Positions 18,752 to 27,863 of a DNA stretch of 64,000 nt are shown here, piece after piece. Both the position numbers and the translations under genes were made by a program. Source of the stretch: Caenimonas koreensis DSM 17982. GTDB lineage: Bacteria > Pseudomonadota > Gammaproteobacteria > Burkholderiales > Burkholderiaceae_C. The stretch covers positions 56,183 through 120,182 of the forward strand of contig NZ_WJBU01000016.1 in the NCBI RefSeq assembly GCF_009646335.1. The letters run 5' to 3'. The notes beneath the pieces were generated by a model. The model did no database searches and was not told the DNA's origin. It saw only the letters and a list, made by a program, of their open reading frames with translations. The first letter of the stretch is position 1, and each line of letters opens with the position of its first letter.

Positions 18752-19759
18752 TCATCGCGGCAGCGAGTTCACTTCCTTCTCCCAGCGCGCAATCAGGCGC
18801 CGGCGCTCCGTGCTGGCGCCGTACTTCGCGTAGTCGTAGTTGATGAACTTGATCTTCTTGAAATCGGGAACACGCGAATCGACCTTGGCAGCCTTGTTGC
18901 TTGGCAGCTGGAACTGTTTGGCCGCGGCAGCCATCTCCTGCGCGGCGGGCGTCAGCGCCCATTCGTAGAACTTCTTGGCGGCGTCGAGGTTGCGCGCGCC
19001 CTTGATGATGCTCATGGAGCCAATCTCCGCGCCCGTGCCCTCACTGGGCGTGATTGTCTCGACGGGGAAGCCCTGCATCTTCTCGCCCGGGCCGTCGTGC
19101 ACGAAGCTGATCGACACGGCCGTCTCGCCGCGCGCCACAGCCTTGATCGGGCCGGTGCCCGAACGCGAATACTGGCTCACGTTCTTGTGCAGGCTCTTCA
19201 AGTAGTCGTACGCCTTGTCTTCACCCATCAGCTGCACGAGCGTTGCGATCATTGTGTAAGCCGTGCCGCTCGATGCGGGGTTGGCCACTTGCACTTCGCC
19301 CTTGTACTCGGGCCGGGTCAGGTCGGCCCACGACTTGGGCACGGGCAGCTTCTTGCGTGCGAGCAACTCCGTGTTGTAGCCAAAGCCCAGCGGGCCGGAG
19401 TAGATGCCGACCGTTTTGTACGCCGACTGCTTGGCTTGTTGCTGCGCCCACTCGTGCAGCTGCGGCAACGAAGGCGACTTGTATTCGATCGTCAGGCCTT
19501 GTTCGGCGGCTTGCAGGTGCGGGTCGCCGGTGCCGCCGAACCACACATCAGTCTTCGGGTTTTCCTTTTCGGCAATGAGTTGCGCGAGCGCTTCGCCCGA
19601 GCCCTTCATCGACACGTTGACTTTGGTGCCCGTGGTGCGGGCGTACACGGTGGAAATCATGTTGCACCACTCGGCCTGCACCGAGCAGATGATGTTCACG
19701 TCGGCGGCGGCGCCGAACGACAGGCCGGCGAGCGTGGCGGCCAGCAGATGCTTTTTCAT
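18752..19759 (-). CDS. ABC transporter periplasmic binding protein, AfuA-like (putative hexose-phosphate binder)
   Basis: 335 residues; ATG at 19759 with AGAGGGAA before it, signal peptide MKKHLLAATLAGLSFGAAAD. It belongs to the FbpA-like cluster: ICSVQAEWCNMISTVYARTT and DVWFGGTGDPH are typical. The tandem tyrosines that hold ferric iron in FbpA are absent. Instead there is PASSGTAY (about 161-168), His221-Asp222 and Glu245, with the same 24-residue spacing as the His205/Asp206/Glu229 sugar ligands I recall for the glucose-6-phosphate binder AfuA. Genes for the two glucose-6-phosphate enzymes flank this operon. Hexose-phosphate binding is therefore my preferred, unproven, reading. Confidence 0.82.
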   Translation of the reverse strand: MKKHLLAATLAGLSFGAAADVNIICSVQAEWCNMISTVYARTTGTKVNVSMKGSGEALAQLIAEKENPKTDVWFGGTGDPHLQAAEQGLTIEYKSPSLPQLHEWAQQQAKQSAYKTVGIYSGPLGFGYNTELLARKKLPVPKSWADLTRPEYKGEVQVANPASSGTAYTMIATLVQLMGEDKAYDYLKSLHKNVSQYSRSGTGPIKAVARGETAVSISFVHDGPGEKMQGFPVETITPSEGTGAEIGSMSIIKGARNLDAAKKFYEWALTPAAQEMAAAAKQFQLPSNKAAKVDSRVPDFKKIKFINYDYAKYGASTERRRLIARWEKEVNSLPR

Positions 19760-19881
19760 GGGGTTCCCTCTTCTGATTTGGCTTCGCTTCAAGGATAGGC
19801 GGCGCATGCCCTGCACTCGATGGGGGAAACACCAGTCGAGCCAAACCCGCTACAGTCGGCAGACCACCAACTGGACGGACC

Positions 19882-21336
19882 ATGAGCTTCGATCTCGTTC
19901 TCTTCGGCGGCACAGGCGATCTTGCCTGGCGCAAGCTGATGCCGGCGCTGTTCCAGTCTTTTCGCCATGGCACGCTGCCCGAAGGGGGCCGCATCATCGG
20001 TGTGGCGCGTGATGACCTGAGCGATGACGGCTACCGCGAATTGATCCGCACGCGCTTCGACGAGGTTGATCTCTCCAAACGACCGACGCCCGAAGAATTC
20101 AGTCGTTTTGCTTCGCTGCTGCATTTCGTGCGCATGGACCTGTCGGACCCGCGCGACTACCAGCGCCTGGCCCTCCAGCTAAACGAGCGCAAAGCCGATA
20201 CGGTGGTGATGTACCTCGCGACAGCGCCTTCACTCTTCACGATCACTTGCGAGCAGCTCGCAGCTGCCGGCCTGAACACGGCCCACACGCGCATCGTGCT
20301 GGAAAAGCCGCTGGGCCACGACCTCGCGTCGAACCGGGCGATCAACGAGTCGGTGCGCAAGGTGTTCAGCGAGAACCAGATCTTTCGCATCGACCATTAC
20401 CTGGGCAAGCCGTCAGTGCAGAACCTCTTCGCGCTGCGGTTCGGCAATGCCTTGTTCGAGCCGCTGTGGCGGCGCGAGAACATCGCCAACATCCAGATCA
20501 CGATCGCCGAAGACCTGGGCGTGGAAAAGCGTGGCGCGTTCTACGACAACACCGGCGCGCTGCGCGACATGGTGCAAAACCACGCGCTGCAACTGCTGTG
20601 TGCGCTGGCGATGGAGCCGCCCATCAACGCGCACGCCGATGCGATCCGCGACGAGAAGCTGAAGGTGCTGCGCTCGCTCAAGCGCTGGACGAGCGAGTCA
20701 CTCGGCCAGCATGTCGTGCGCGGGCAATACATTGCCGGCAGCGTCAACGGCGAGAGCGTGCCTGCCTATCGCAATGAGCCGGGCGTCCATGCGCAGAGCA
20801 ACACGGAAACGTTCGTTGCGCTGCGTGCGGAGATTGCGAACTGGCGCTGGGCTGGTGTGCCGTTCTACATCCGCACCGGCAAGCGGCTGGCCGGGCGCGA
20901 TGCGCGCATCGTCATCAGCTTCCGGCCGACGCCGCATGCGATCTACAAGTCGCCCGCCGGCGAGGCGAACCGCCTGATCATCCACCTGCAGCCCAAGGAC
21001 GGCCTGGAGCTCCACCTGCTCGCGCAGGGTCAGGAAATGCGCGGCGCGATGCAGTCGCTCGCGCCTGTGCACCTGGACCTGGATTTCGACAAGCGCTTCG
21101 GCACCGAGCGCGTGGGCGCGTATGAGCGCTTGCTGCTCGACGTGATTGACGGACGGCTCAACCTGTTCGTGCGCAGCGACGAGCAGGAAGAGGCCTGGCG
21201 CTGGGTGGAGCCGATCATCGAGCACTGGCGAAATGAATCGTCCGGGCCGCGCGCGTATGCAGCGGGAACGTGGGGGCCGAGCGCCGCAAGCGCGATGATC
21301 GCGCGCGACAACCACTGCTGGAATGAAGAGTGCTGA
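19882..21336 (+). CDS. zwf: Glucose-6-phosphate 1-dehydrogenase
   Basis: 484 residues. The NADP site GGTGDLAWRKLMPAL is at residues 9-23 and the active-site motif RIDHYLGK at about 169-176. EDLGVEKRGAFYDNTGALRD is also typical. It oxidises glucose 6-phosphate to 6-phosphogluconolactone, the entry to the Entner-Doudoroff and pentose-phosphate routes. A TACAGT box at 19851-19856 is a possible -10. It is divergent from the binding-protein gene, so uptake operon and zwf share a 122-bp control region. No edd/eda or pgl genes are in the window. Confidence 0.97.
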   Translation: MSFDLVLFGGTGDLAWRKLMPALFQSFRHGTLPEGGRIIGVARDDLSDDGYRELIRTRFDEVDLSKRPTPEEFSRFASLLHFVRMDLSDPRDYQRLALQLNERKADTVVMYLATAPSLFTITCEQLAAAGLNTAHTRIVLEKPLGHDLASNRAINESVRKVFSENQIFRIDHYLGKPSVQNLFALRFGNALFEPLWRRENIANIQITIAEDLGVEKRGAFYDNTGALRDMVQNHALQLLCALAMEPPINAHADAIRDEKLKVLRSLKRWTSESLGQHVVRGQYIAGSVNGESVPAYRNEPGVHAQSNTETFVALRAEIANWRWAGVPFYIRTGKRLAGRDARIVISFRPTPHAIYKSPAGEANRLIIHLQPKDGLELHLLAQGQEMRGAMQSLAPVHLDLDFDKRFGTERVGAYERLLLDVIDGRLNLFVRSDEQEEAWRWVEPIIEHWRNESSGPRAYAAGTWGPSAASAMIARDNHCWNEEC

Positions 21337-21370
21337 CGCCTGCAGCCTGAATCAGCCCAAGCGCGGTCAG

Positions 21371-21865
21371 CTACGAGCGGTCAGCCGGCGTGAAGTAGCG
21401 GATGCCGGGTTTGAGCTCTTCGTAGATCAGGTAGTCGGTCTGCCCCATGCCGAGCGACGCGTAGGTCTGCTGCGCAACCGTGTTGTCCTTCTCGACATAC
21501 AGCCTGAAGCCGCATACGCCGCTGTCGGCTTGCGCGAGCTGCTGCACATATTCGTAGAGGCGGCGATAGACACCTTGCCTGCGAAAAGCTGGCTCGACAT
21601 ACACGCTCTGGATCCACCAGAACAGGCCGCAGCGCCAGTCGCTCCACTCGTTGGTGATCATCAGTGAAGCGACTACGCGCTCGCCACTTTCCGCGACGAC
21701 ATAAAAACCCATCGACGGTGTGGCGAGCAGTTTGCGCACGCCCGCACCGATGATCTCGGGCATCAGCACCTTGTGTTCCGTCTCAAGCGCCATCGCGGCG
21801 TTGAAGTGCGCAATGGTCGCGGCGTCGCGCTCTTGCGCCTTGCGAAACTGAATCGACTGCGGCAT
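21371..21865 (-). CDS. GNAT-family N-acetyltransferase, third gene of the effector operon
   Basis: 164 residues. The acetyl-CoA loop is VEPAFRRQGVYRRLYEYVQQ (Q/RxxGxx type), followed by FRLYVEKDNTVAQQTYASLG, the C-terminal half of the fold. Such enzymes acetylate amines on small molecules or proteins. Its ATG overlaps the stop of the large effector-like gene as TGATG, so translation is coupled to it. Whether it modifies the effector, is itself secreted or is only a passenger is unknown. Confidence 0.88.
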   Translation of the reverse strand: MPQSIQFRKAQERDAATIAHFNAAMALETEHKVLMPEIIGAGVRKLLATPSMGFYVVAESGERVVASLMITNEWSDWRCGLFWWIQSVYVEPAFRRQGVYRRLYEYVQQLAQADSGVCGFRLYVEKDNTVAQQTYASLGMGQTDYLIYEELKPGIRYFTPADRS

Positions 21866-24800
21866 CAGCTGCTACTTTCCTGACCCACGCCCAGGCCGAT
21901 TTCCTTGCGCGCACGCACGGCGAGATTCAGCAGGTCCTGGGCATAGAGTTTGATCTCCACGGGCAGCGCTTCGGCATAGACCGTTTGCGATGACTCGAAC
22001 AAACCGAAGAGATAGGACTTCGTTTGTACCGTATCTACCACCGCGATGTCCGCAACGCGCGCAATGTTGTAGTTCTGCTTGTTGCGGAAGATGGCGTTGG
22101 CCTCGCGTTTGAGCCTTGCCGCCTCGGCGCGATCGGCACGGATGCCGCCCTTGTCGCCGCCCGCATGAACGCGGTGGTCGCGCACGGCATTCGAGCGCTC
22201 GACCAGGGCGTTGCCTTGCGCGAAACCTGCGCGCCTGTCGAGCTGCCACGCCAGACTCGTCAACTCGTTCGCGCGGACATCGCTGATCAGCTCGACGATA
22301 TTGCGGTACACGGCAGGGCTCTCCCGCTCAAAGTACTCCATCGTCCGCTCGAAAACAGGGCCACCCAGTTTCTTGACCTGGTCCACCGCGGAATCGCCGC
22401 CGCCCACATACGACTGGTTGAACGCCTCAGCGTCCAGCACCTTGCCATCGGGGCCTGCGAAAAGCCGCAGACGCTCCTTCGACAGCATCTCCACCTTGGC
22501 ATTGAGTTCCACTGCCGGCACGACCAGCCCCGGCATGTCCTGACCCTCAACCTTGACCGCCATGCCGATCGATGCGGTGGCCGCAAGCCGGCCGAAGGCC
22601 ACCGTCTCGTCGCGCTGGATGTGCCCTTTGTTGTTCTCGTAGATGGTCCGTGTGTGCTGCACGCCGATGTTGCCGCCCGCGCGCGCGCCCAACAACGCTC
22701 GCGACGATGCGGCCGAGCCCCAGTCCAACTCGCCTGACCCGGGCTTGACGATCGCCTGCACGCCTGCACCGAGTTCCGCCGCGCCCTGCACGTCGTGAAG
22801 GAACATGATGCTGTCGACGTCCTCGAGCGCAGCGAAGTCGATCGAAGGATTCAACACAATCGCTTTCGCGACGCGCTGGTAGGCTTGCTGTGTCTTGCAC
22901 CGCAGCACGACGCCGTTGAACGCCTGAGCAGAGACGTCAGCTGAGGCTGTGGGGCCGACTTTCACGCCGACGGCACTGGGCAGGGCGAGGAGCGGGAGGG
23001 TCGCATCCGCGCCGATCTTGAAGTCACCGCCGGAGCGCAACACGATCTCCCAGCTGCCACCAGGATCGCCTGGGTTGCCGAAGTCAACGCCGCGCATGCG
23101 GGCCGCCGACGCACGCACATTGACACCTACCGTGTCGCCCAAAAGACCGGCCGACAGCTTGACGCGCTTGACCGCAGTCATCTTCACGCGCGAGCCGATC
23201 TTCACGTCGGCCAGGCTATCCACCAGGGCGCTGCGCGCGGCTCGATCGCCTTCGAAGTCGACCCTCTTTGGCGGAGCTGCTTTGTCTTCGGGGAGCACAC
23301 CCGCCTCGTCAGCCCACAGGGCCAGCGTGGTGTGGGTGACATCATCTTGCACCGCCAGCTCGATTTCCTTGGTGAGGTCTTCGGCGACGCCCCATTCAGC
23401 AAGCACGGCCTGTACCGCTGCGGCGTCAGGGCGGAATCTCGCGAACAGCGGCAGCGGGCTGCCCACTAAACCCGGCGGCGGCTTCATGGCGTCAGGGATG
23501 AGGTGCAGGACGGCTGCACGCGCCAGGTCGCGGCGCACGCGCGTCGATTTTTGCGACGGCAGCAAGCCATCGGGCTGCAGAAGATTCGCGAACATGGTTT
23601 CGCCCAGCGTCACGGCTCGCTCTTCTTGCCGGCGGGTACGCAGCATGTCGAGCAGGCCCTGCGACTCCATGTGCCGCATGCCGCCATCAGCGACCCAGCC
23701 ATCGAGCGACTTCTGCAATACCTCGAGCGTTGCGTAGGCCTCAGCTGCGCTCGACAGGCCTTGCTTCTCAAGCTGGAGCACATGGTTTGGGCTGATACCG
23801 ATCATGTCGAGCGACGCGACCAGCTCCTCAGGCAGGTCGTCGCAAGGCCGCAATGCATTGGCGCGCGGCTCGATCGCGCGAAGGAAGTTGCGCTGCGACC
23901 ATACTTGTGTTGATGAAAGGTTGCCCTGCTCGATGCGCTTGCTCGACGCAGCCTTCGCGGCTTCGATACAGCGCAACATGCGCTTGCCCGACTCGCACGC
24001 GCCGATGTCCTGCTCGCGCAGATACACGCCCATGATGGCCAGGCCCACTTGCTTGGCTTTCTTGCCGAGTTGCCTGGCGAGGCCCGCGACCAGCGCGGGA
24101 TCCATCTTCAAGCCGCGCAGCACTTCGGCGGGGCGCTTGACGCCTGCGCGATCAAACGCGCGCATCAGGCGGTTGCGCGCACGTGCCAGTTCGCACTCGC
24201 GCTCGACCAGGTCTTTTGCTGCGTCAGCGGCCGAAACGGTGCCATCCGATGGATGCGGGTGAGCAACCATCACCGCAGTGACCCGGTCAATGCGCAGCGA
24301 AGCGATCGTCATGTCGAGCGAGGTGTCGATGCCAATCAGCGCATTGAGCTCATAGCCATCGCGGTTCGGGCCGATCGAGTCGCTGAGCGTGCCGATCATC
24401 ACTTCAAGTCCCGACAGCGCATGCTCAACGCTGCCCTCGTCACGCCCTAGCTCGAGAATGCGCGCGTGGTTGCAAAGGGCTGAGAAGAGACGGTCAAAAG
24501 CGTAGCCGGGGCGCGGGATGCGCTTGCCATCCTTTGCGGGCTTGTCTTCGAATGCGAAGACCACATCGAGCGCCGCCAGCTGCTGCGCCACGTCGATGAG
24601 CATCTGGTTGTTTTTCAGTCGCGTCAAGCGATCGTGCGGCGGGCCGTCTTCGTCAATCGAATGCAATCCTGGCATGGCGAGGATGATGGCGGCGCGCGCA
24701 ATCTCTTCACGCGCCGGCTTCTCGCCGGGGGGGTTCTTGCCAAGGCATGTGGCCAGCTCCAGAACGAAGGCATCGACTTGCGCAAGCGCTTGCGACAACG

Positions 24801-25278
24801 GCACATCCGCCCAGCGATTGCGCAGTTCAGACAATATGCGCTCGATAAAAAGACCGGGTTCGCCCGCAGCCACGCAGAGCTGCTCCAGTGCGACGAGCCG
24901 GCCCGCAATCGCATCGGCACGAGCTTGACAATCGGCATCGGCGCGGGCGTGCAGCATCGGTAGCGCACGCGCGAGTTCCGCCTGCATCAGCCGCAGTTTC
25001 GCCTGCTCCGCAGAGACGATCCGCGCGCCTGCCAGGACGGATGCGTCAGGCGCGGGCGCAAGCGGCTGTGCGCCCGGCACGGGGCCGTTGCGCTGGCGCC
25101 TGAACGCGCGCAACACGCGACGGCCGATGGACCGGTCACCGTTGGGCCGGCAAGCAGGTTGCACACGCCCAAGATCAAGCTCGTTGCGACGCGCCGACGA
25201 TGCACTGGAGCGGCTCTGCGCCGCGACGATGACACCAAGACTGCCGTAGAACGTACGCTTGCATCGGTCCCAGGTCAT
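21865..25278 (-). CDS. Large type III effector-like protein, unknown family, coupled to a CesT-type chaperone
   Basis: 1137 residues. The first 80 residues are polar and rich in Ser, Arg, Ala and Pro with no cleavable signal peptide, as expected for a type III secretion signal. Residues about 80-690 are mostly helical. About 690-940 is rich in alternating hydrophobic, Gly and Val stretches (VKLSAGLLGDTVGVNVRAS and GARAGGNIGVQHTRTIY), suggesting beta structure; about 940-1137 is helical again. Its start overlaps the stop of the chaperone-like gene as ATGA and its stop overlaps a GNAT start. I do not recognise a family. Overall plan (large, chaperone-paired, beta-rich centre) loosely recalls AvrE-type effectors, but I see no specific motif. 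Confidence 0.65.
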   Translation of the reverse strand: MTWDRCKRTFYGSLGVIVAAQSRSSASSARRNELDLGRVQPACRPNGDRSIGRRVLRAFRRQRNGPVPGAQPLAPAPDASVLAGARIVSAEQAKLRLMQAELARALPMLHARADADCQARADAIAGRLVALEQLCVAAGEPGLFIERILSELRNRWADVPLSQALAQVDAFVLELATCLGKNPPGEKPAREEIARAAIILAMPGLHSIDEDGPPHDRLTRLKNNQMLIDVAQQLAALDVVFAFEDKPAKDGKRIPRPGYAFDRLFSALCNHARILELGRDEGSVEHALSGLEVMIGTLSDSIGPNRDGYELNALIGIDTSLDMTIASLRIDRVTAVMVAHPHPSDGTVSAADAAKDLVERECELARARNRLMRAFDRAGVKRPAEVLRGLKMDPALVAGLARQLGKKAKQVGLAIMGVYLREQDIGACESGKRMLRCIEAAKAASSKRIEQGNLSSTQVWSQRNFLRAIEPRANALRPCDDLPEELVASLDMIGISPNHVLQLEKQGLSSAAEAYATLEVLQKSLDGWVADGGMRHMESQGLLDMLRTRRQEERAVTLGETMFANLLQPDGLLPSQKSTRVRRDLARAAVLHLIPDAMKPPPGLVGSPLPLFARFRPDAAAVQAVLAEWGVAEDLTKEIELAVQDDVTHTTLALWADEAGVLPEDKAAPPKRVDFEGDRAARSALVDSLADVKIGSRVKMTAVKRVKLSAGLLGDTVGVNVRASAARMRGVDFGNPGDPGGSWEIVLRSGGDFKIGADATLPLLALPSAVGVKVGPTASADVSAQAFNGVVLRCKTQQAYQRVAKAIVLNPSIDFAALEDVDSIMFLHDVQGAAELGAGVQAIVKPGSGELDWGSAASSRALLGARAGGNIGVQHTRTIYENNKGHIQRDETVAFGRLAATASIGMAVKVEGQDMPGLVVPAVELNAKVEMLSKERLRLFAGPDGKVLDAEAFNQSYVGGGDSAVDQVKKLGGPVFERTMEYFERESPAVYRNIVELISDVRANELTSLAWQLDRRAGFAQGNALVERSNAVRDHRVHAGGDKGGIRADRAEAARLKREANAIFRNKQNYNIARVADIAVVDTVQTKSYLFGLFESSQTVYAEALPVEIKLYAQDLLNLAVRARKEIGLGVGQESSS

Positions 25279-25715
25279 GTGAATGCTCCCATGTAGGCGG
25301 CCGGCGGCGCGCCTTCGCGCACCAGGGTTTCGTACTGCTCGCGCAGTTGCGGAACCAGTTGAACGAAACCGGCCAGCAGCGACAGAAGCTGGTCAGAGGA
25401 CACAAAGTCGGCGTCGACGAGCGCGACGAGAACGAGCTGTTGCGCGGCATCGTCGGATGCAATCGCGCAGCCGGGCAGCATGCTGGTGTAGTTCAGTTCA
25501 AGCGCCCATTGCATGAGCCTTGGATCAGCAGCGCCGGCGGCAGAGATGTCGCTTCGAAGGCTGAGCACCTGCGCGCTCGCCGTCTGCGCCAGCACCACCT
25601 GCACGTCGCCATCGAATTCGATGACGCATTCATCGCCGTCATCAATACCGACGGGTTGACCGAGCGCATCGGAAAGCGCTGAAACCAACTGCGACGGTGA
25701 TGAGGGCGAGAACAC
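25275..25715 (-). CDS. CesT/Tir-type type III secretion chaperone (putative)
   Basis: 146 residues, GTG start with AAAGGA about 10 bases upstream. Size, acidity and pattern fit class I effector chaperones: an N-terminal helix (SQLVSALSDALGQPVGIDDG), strands ECVIEFDGDVQVVLAQ, then DPRLMQWALELNYTSMLPGC, the helix found in CesT-like proteins, strands QQLVLVALVDAD and a long C-terminal helix. Chaperone genes of this type sit directly upstream of their effector, as here with a 4-bp overlap. It would bind residues about 30-100 of the effector in the cytosol. No secretion apparatus genes are within the window. Confidence 0.72.
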   Translation of the reverse strand: MFSPSSPSQLVSALSDALGQPVGIDDGDECVIEFDGDVQVVLAQTASAQVLSLRSDISAAGAADPRLMQWALELNYTSMLPGCAIASDDAAQQLVLVALVDADFVSSDQLLSLLAGFVQLVPQLREQYETLVREGAPPAAYMGAFT

Positions 25716-25846
25716 GGGCTAGTTGTCCTTTCGAACTACGCCAGGGGCACACGACTGTCTCTCGAAAAAAACAGTGTAGGCACCAGCGCCCGCGAGCAGA
25801 TTAGGGAAAAGGAGCCCCTATCTGTTGGTCTTGTCCCGTACCGCTT

Positions 25847-26842
25847 TCAGATGCGGTTTTCCTCGACGGCATGACACGCAACGCGGACGCCACGCAGCTC
25901 AAGCAGCGCGGGCCGCTCGTTGCGGCAGCGTTCATTTGCATGTGGGCAGCGCGGGTTGAACGCGCAGCCTGCCGGCGGGTTGAGCGGGTTCGGCACTTCG
26001 CCTTGCACCGGCGTGCGCGCGCGCCCGGTGTCGTGCATCTTGGGAATCGCATCGAGCAACATCCTCGTATAGGGATGCTGCGGTGCACCAAAGAGTTGTT
26101 GCTTGCCCGCGACTTCCACCAGGCGGCCGAGGTACATCACGCCGACGCGGTCACTCACGTGCCGCACGACTGCGAGGTTGTGCGAGATGAAGAGATACGT
26201 CAGGCCGCGCTGGCGCTGCAGGTCCTTCATGATGTTGAGCACCTGCGCCTGCACGCTCACGTCAAGCGCAGAGGTCGGCTCGTCGCACACCAGGAATTCC
26301 GGCTCGGTCGCGAGCGCACGCGCGATGGAAATTCGCTGGCGCTGGCCGCCCGAGAACTGGTGCGGGAACTTCACCATGTCGAGCGGCGACAGGCCGACGG
26401 ACTTCAACAGCTCGCCGACTTTGTCTTTGAGCTCTGACGCGCTGGAAATGATCTTGTGTTCAACGAGTGGCTCGCCCACGATGTCTTCCACCGTCCAGCG
26501 CGGGTTCAGGCTCGCGTACGGGTCCTGGAAGATCATCTGGATGCGGCGGCGCAGTTGTTGCGACTCGCCGCTGCGATAGCCCGCATGCGCGTCCTTGCCG
26601 TCGAACATCAACGAGCCGCGCGAGGGCTCATACAAGCCGACGAGCAAACGCGCGACGGTGCTTTTGCCGCAGCCTGATTCGCCGACGAGCGCGAGCGTCT
26701 GCCCTTTTTCGATATCGAACGTCACGCCATCGACTGCCTTGAGCAGCTGGCGCGGCCGGCGCTCGATCACGCGGTTGAGCCACGGCACCGACACATCGAA
26801 TGTCTTGGCGAGATCGTGCGCCTGTACGAGTGGCGCGGTCAT
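25847..26842 (-). CDS. dppF: Peptide ABC transporter ATPase, DppF/OppF type
   Basis: 331 residues. Walker A GESGCGKSTVARLLVG, signature FSGGQRQRISIARALA, Walker B FLVCDEPTSALDVS and the H-loop FISHNLAVV are all present. The C-terminal oligopeptide/dipeptide ABC region has the cysteine cluster CAFNPRCPHANERC that binds an iron-sulfur cluster in this family. It is the last gene of the operon dppB-amidohydrolase-dppA-dppC-dppD-dppF and overlaps dppD by 4 bp. Import of peptides or related compounds is expected. Confidence 0.95.
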   Translation of the reverse strand: MTAPLVQAHDLAKTFDVSVPWLNRVIERRPRQLLKAVDGVTFDIEKGQTLALVGESGCGKSTVARLLVGLYEPSRGSLMFDGKDAHAGYRSGESQQLRRRIQMIFQDPYASLNPRWTVEDIVGEPLVEHKIISSASELKDKVGELLKSVGLSPLDMVKFPHQFSGGQRQRISIARALATEPEFLVCDEPTSALDVSVQAQVLNIMKDLQRQRGLTYLFISHNLAVVRHVSDRVGVMYLGRLVEVAGKQQLFGAPQHPYTRMLLDAIPKMHDTGRARTPVQGEVPNPLNPPAGCAFNPRCPHANERCRNERPALLELRGVRVACHAVEENRI

Positions 26843-27837
26843 GCGTTTGCCTTCGCGAAATCGATCTTGGCGGCTGACGCTGCATCGTGCAGCCAGCAGG
26901 CCGCGCGTGTGGCGCCTGCATCGAGCAGGTCGGGCCGCTCGACGAGGCAGCGATCAAACACGCGCGGGCAGCGCGGGTTGTACGCGCACCCCTTGGGGAT
27001 CGCGTTCAGGCGCGGCATGGCGCCATCGATCTGGTTCAGCCGCTCGCGGTCGATGGTGATGTCGGGGATGGCCGCCATCAAGCCCGCGGTGTACGGATGC
27101 GACGAATGGTTGATCACCTCGTGCACCGGGCCGATCTCTGCGATGCGGCCGGCGTACATCACGGCGACGCGGTCGCATGTTTCAGCGATCACGCCCATGT
27201 CGTGCGTGATCAGCATGACGGCAGCGCCGTGCTCTTTGCAGACGGTCTTGAGCAACTGGATGATCTGCGCCTGGATGGAAACGTCGAGCGCTGTGGTCGG
27301 CTCGTCGGCCACGATCAGCTTCGGTTCGGCAGCGAGCGCAAGCGCAATCACCACGCGCTGGCGCATGCCGCCGGAGAACTGGTGGGGATAGTGGTCAATG
27401 CGCTCAGCTGCTGCGGGAATGCCAGTGTCTTCTAGCAGGCCGATGGCGCGGCGCTTGGCTTCCTTGTCATTGACGGGCAGGTGCGCCTGTATCGTCTCGG
27501 TCAACTGCCGGCCTACGGTGTAGAGCGGGTTGAGCGACGTGAGCGGGTCCTGGAAGATCGCGCCGATCTTGCGGCCGCGAATGTGGCGCATCTGCTCGTG
27601 CGGCAGGTTGTCGATGCGCTGGCCTTCGAGCAATATCTCGCCGGACGAGATGCGTCCGGGCGGCTCGAGCAGGCCGATGATCGATGCGCCCGTGAGCGAC
27701 TTGCCCGCGCCCGATTCACCGACCACGCCGAGGATTTCTCCGGGCGCGATATCGAATGAAATATCGTCAAGCGCGCGCAGCGTGCCGTGGCGGCTTGGGA
27801 ACTCGACGAAGAGGTTTTTGACTTGGAGTAGCGACAT
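26839..27837 (-). CDS. dppD: Peptide ABC transporter ATPase, DppD/OppD type
   Basis: 332 residues from the ATG at 27837; a longer in-frame extension overlaps dppC and is not used. Walker A GESGAGKSLTGASIIG, signature FSGGMRQRVVIALALA, Walker B LIVADEPTTALDVS, and the C-terminal CAYNPRCPRVFDRC cysteine cluster are intact. Pairs with DppF as a heterodimer to drive import. Confidence 0.95.
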   Translation of the reverse strand: MSLLQVKNLFVEFPSRHGTLRALDDISFDIAPGEILGVVGESGAGKSLTGASIIGLLEPPGRISSGEILLEGQRIDNLPHEQMRHIRGRKIGAIFQDPLTSLNPLYTVGRQLTETIQAHLPVNDKEAKRRAIGLLEDTGIPAAAERIDHYPHQFSGGMRQRVVIALALAAEPKLIVADEPTTALDVSIQAQIIQLLKTVCKEHGAAVMLITHDMGVIAETCDRVAVMYAGRIAEIGPVHEVINHSSHPYTAGLMAAIPDITIDRERLNQIDGAMPRLNAIPKGCAYNPRCPRVFDRCLVERPDLLDAGATRAACWLHDAASAAKIDFAKANA

Positions 27838-27863
27838 CGGCGCCTGTAATGAAGCTTTTGGGC

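Noticed and set aside
15467..19759. Ferric-iron uptake (FbpABC) as the function of the transporter
   Set aside because: Tandem ligand tyrosines are absent and pgi/zwf context plus the HD/E residues point elsewhere; not excluded by experiment.
25731..25766. Two TTCGA boxes (minus strand) upstream of the chaperone gene, resembling a plant-inducible-promoter (PIP) box
   Set aside because: The spacing is 26 bases, not the 15-16 of the TTCGB-N15-TTCGB element recognised by HrpB/HrpX-type regulators.
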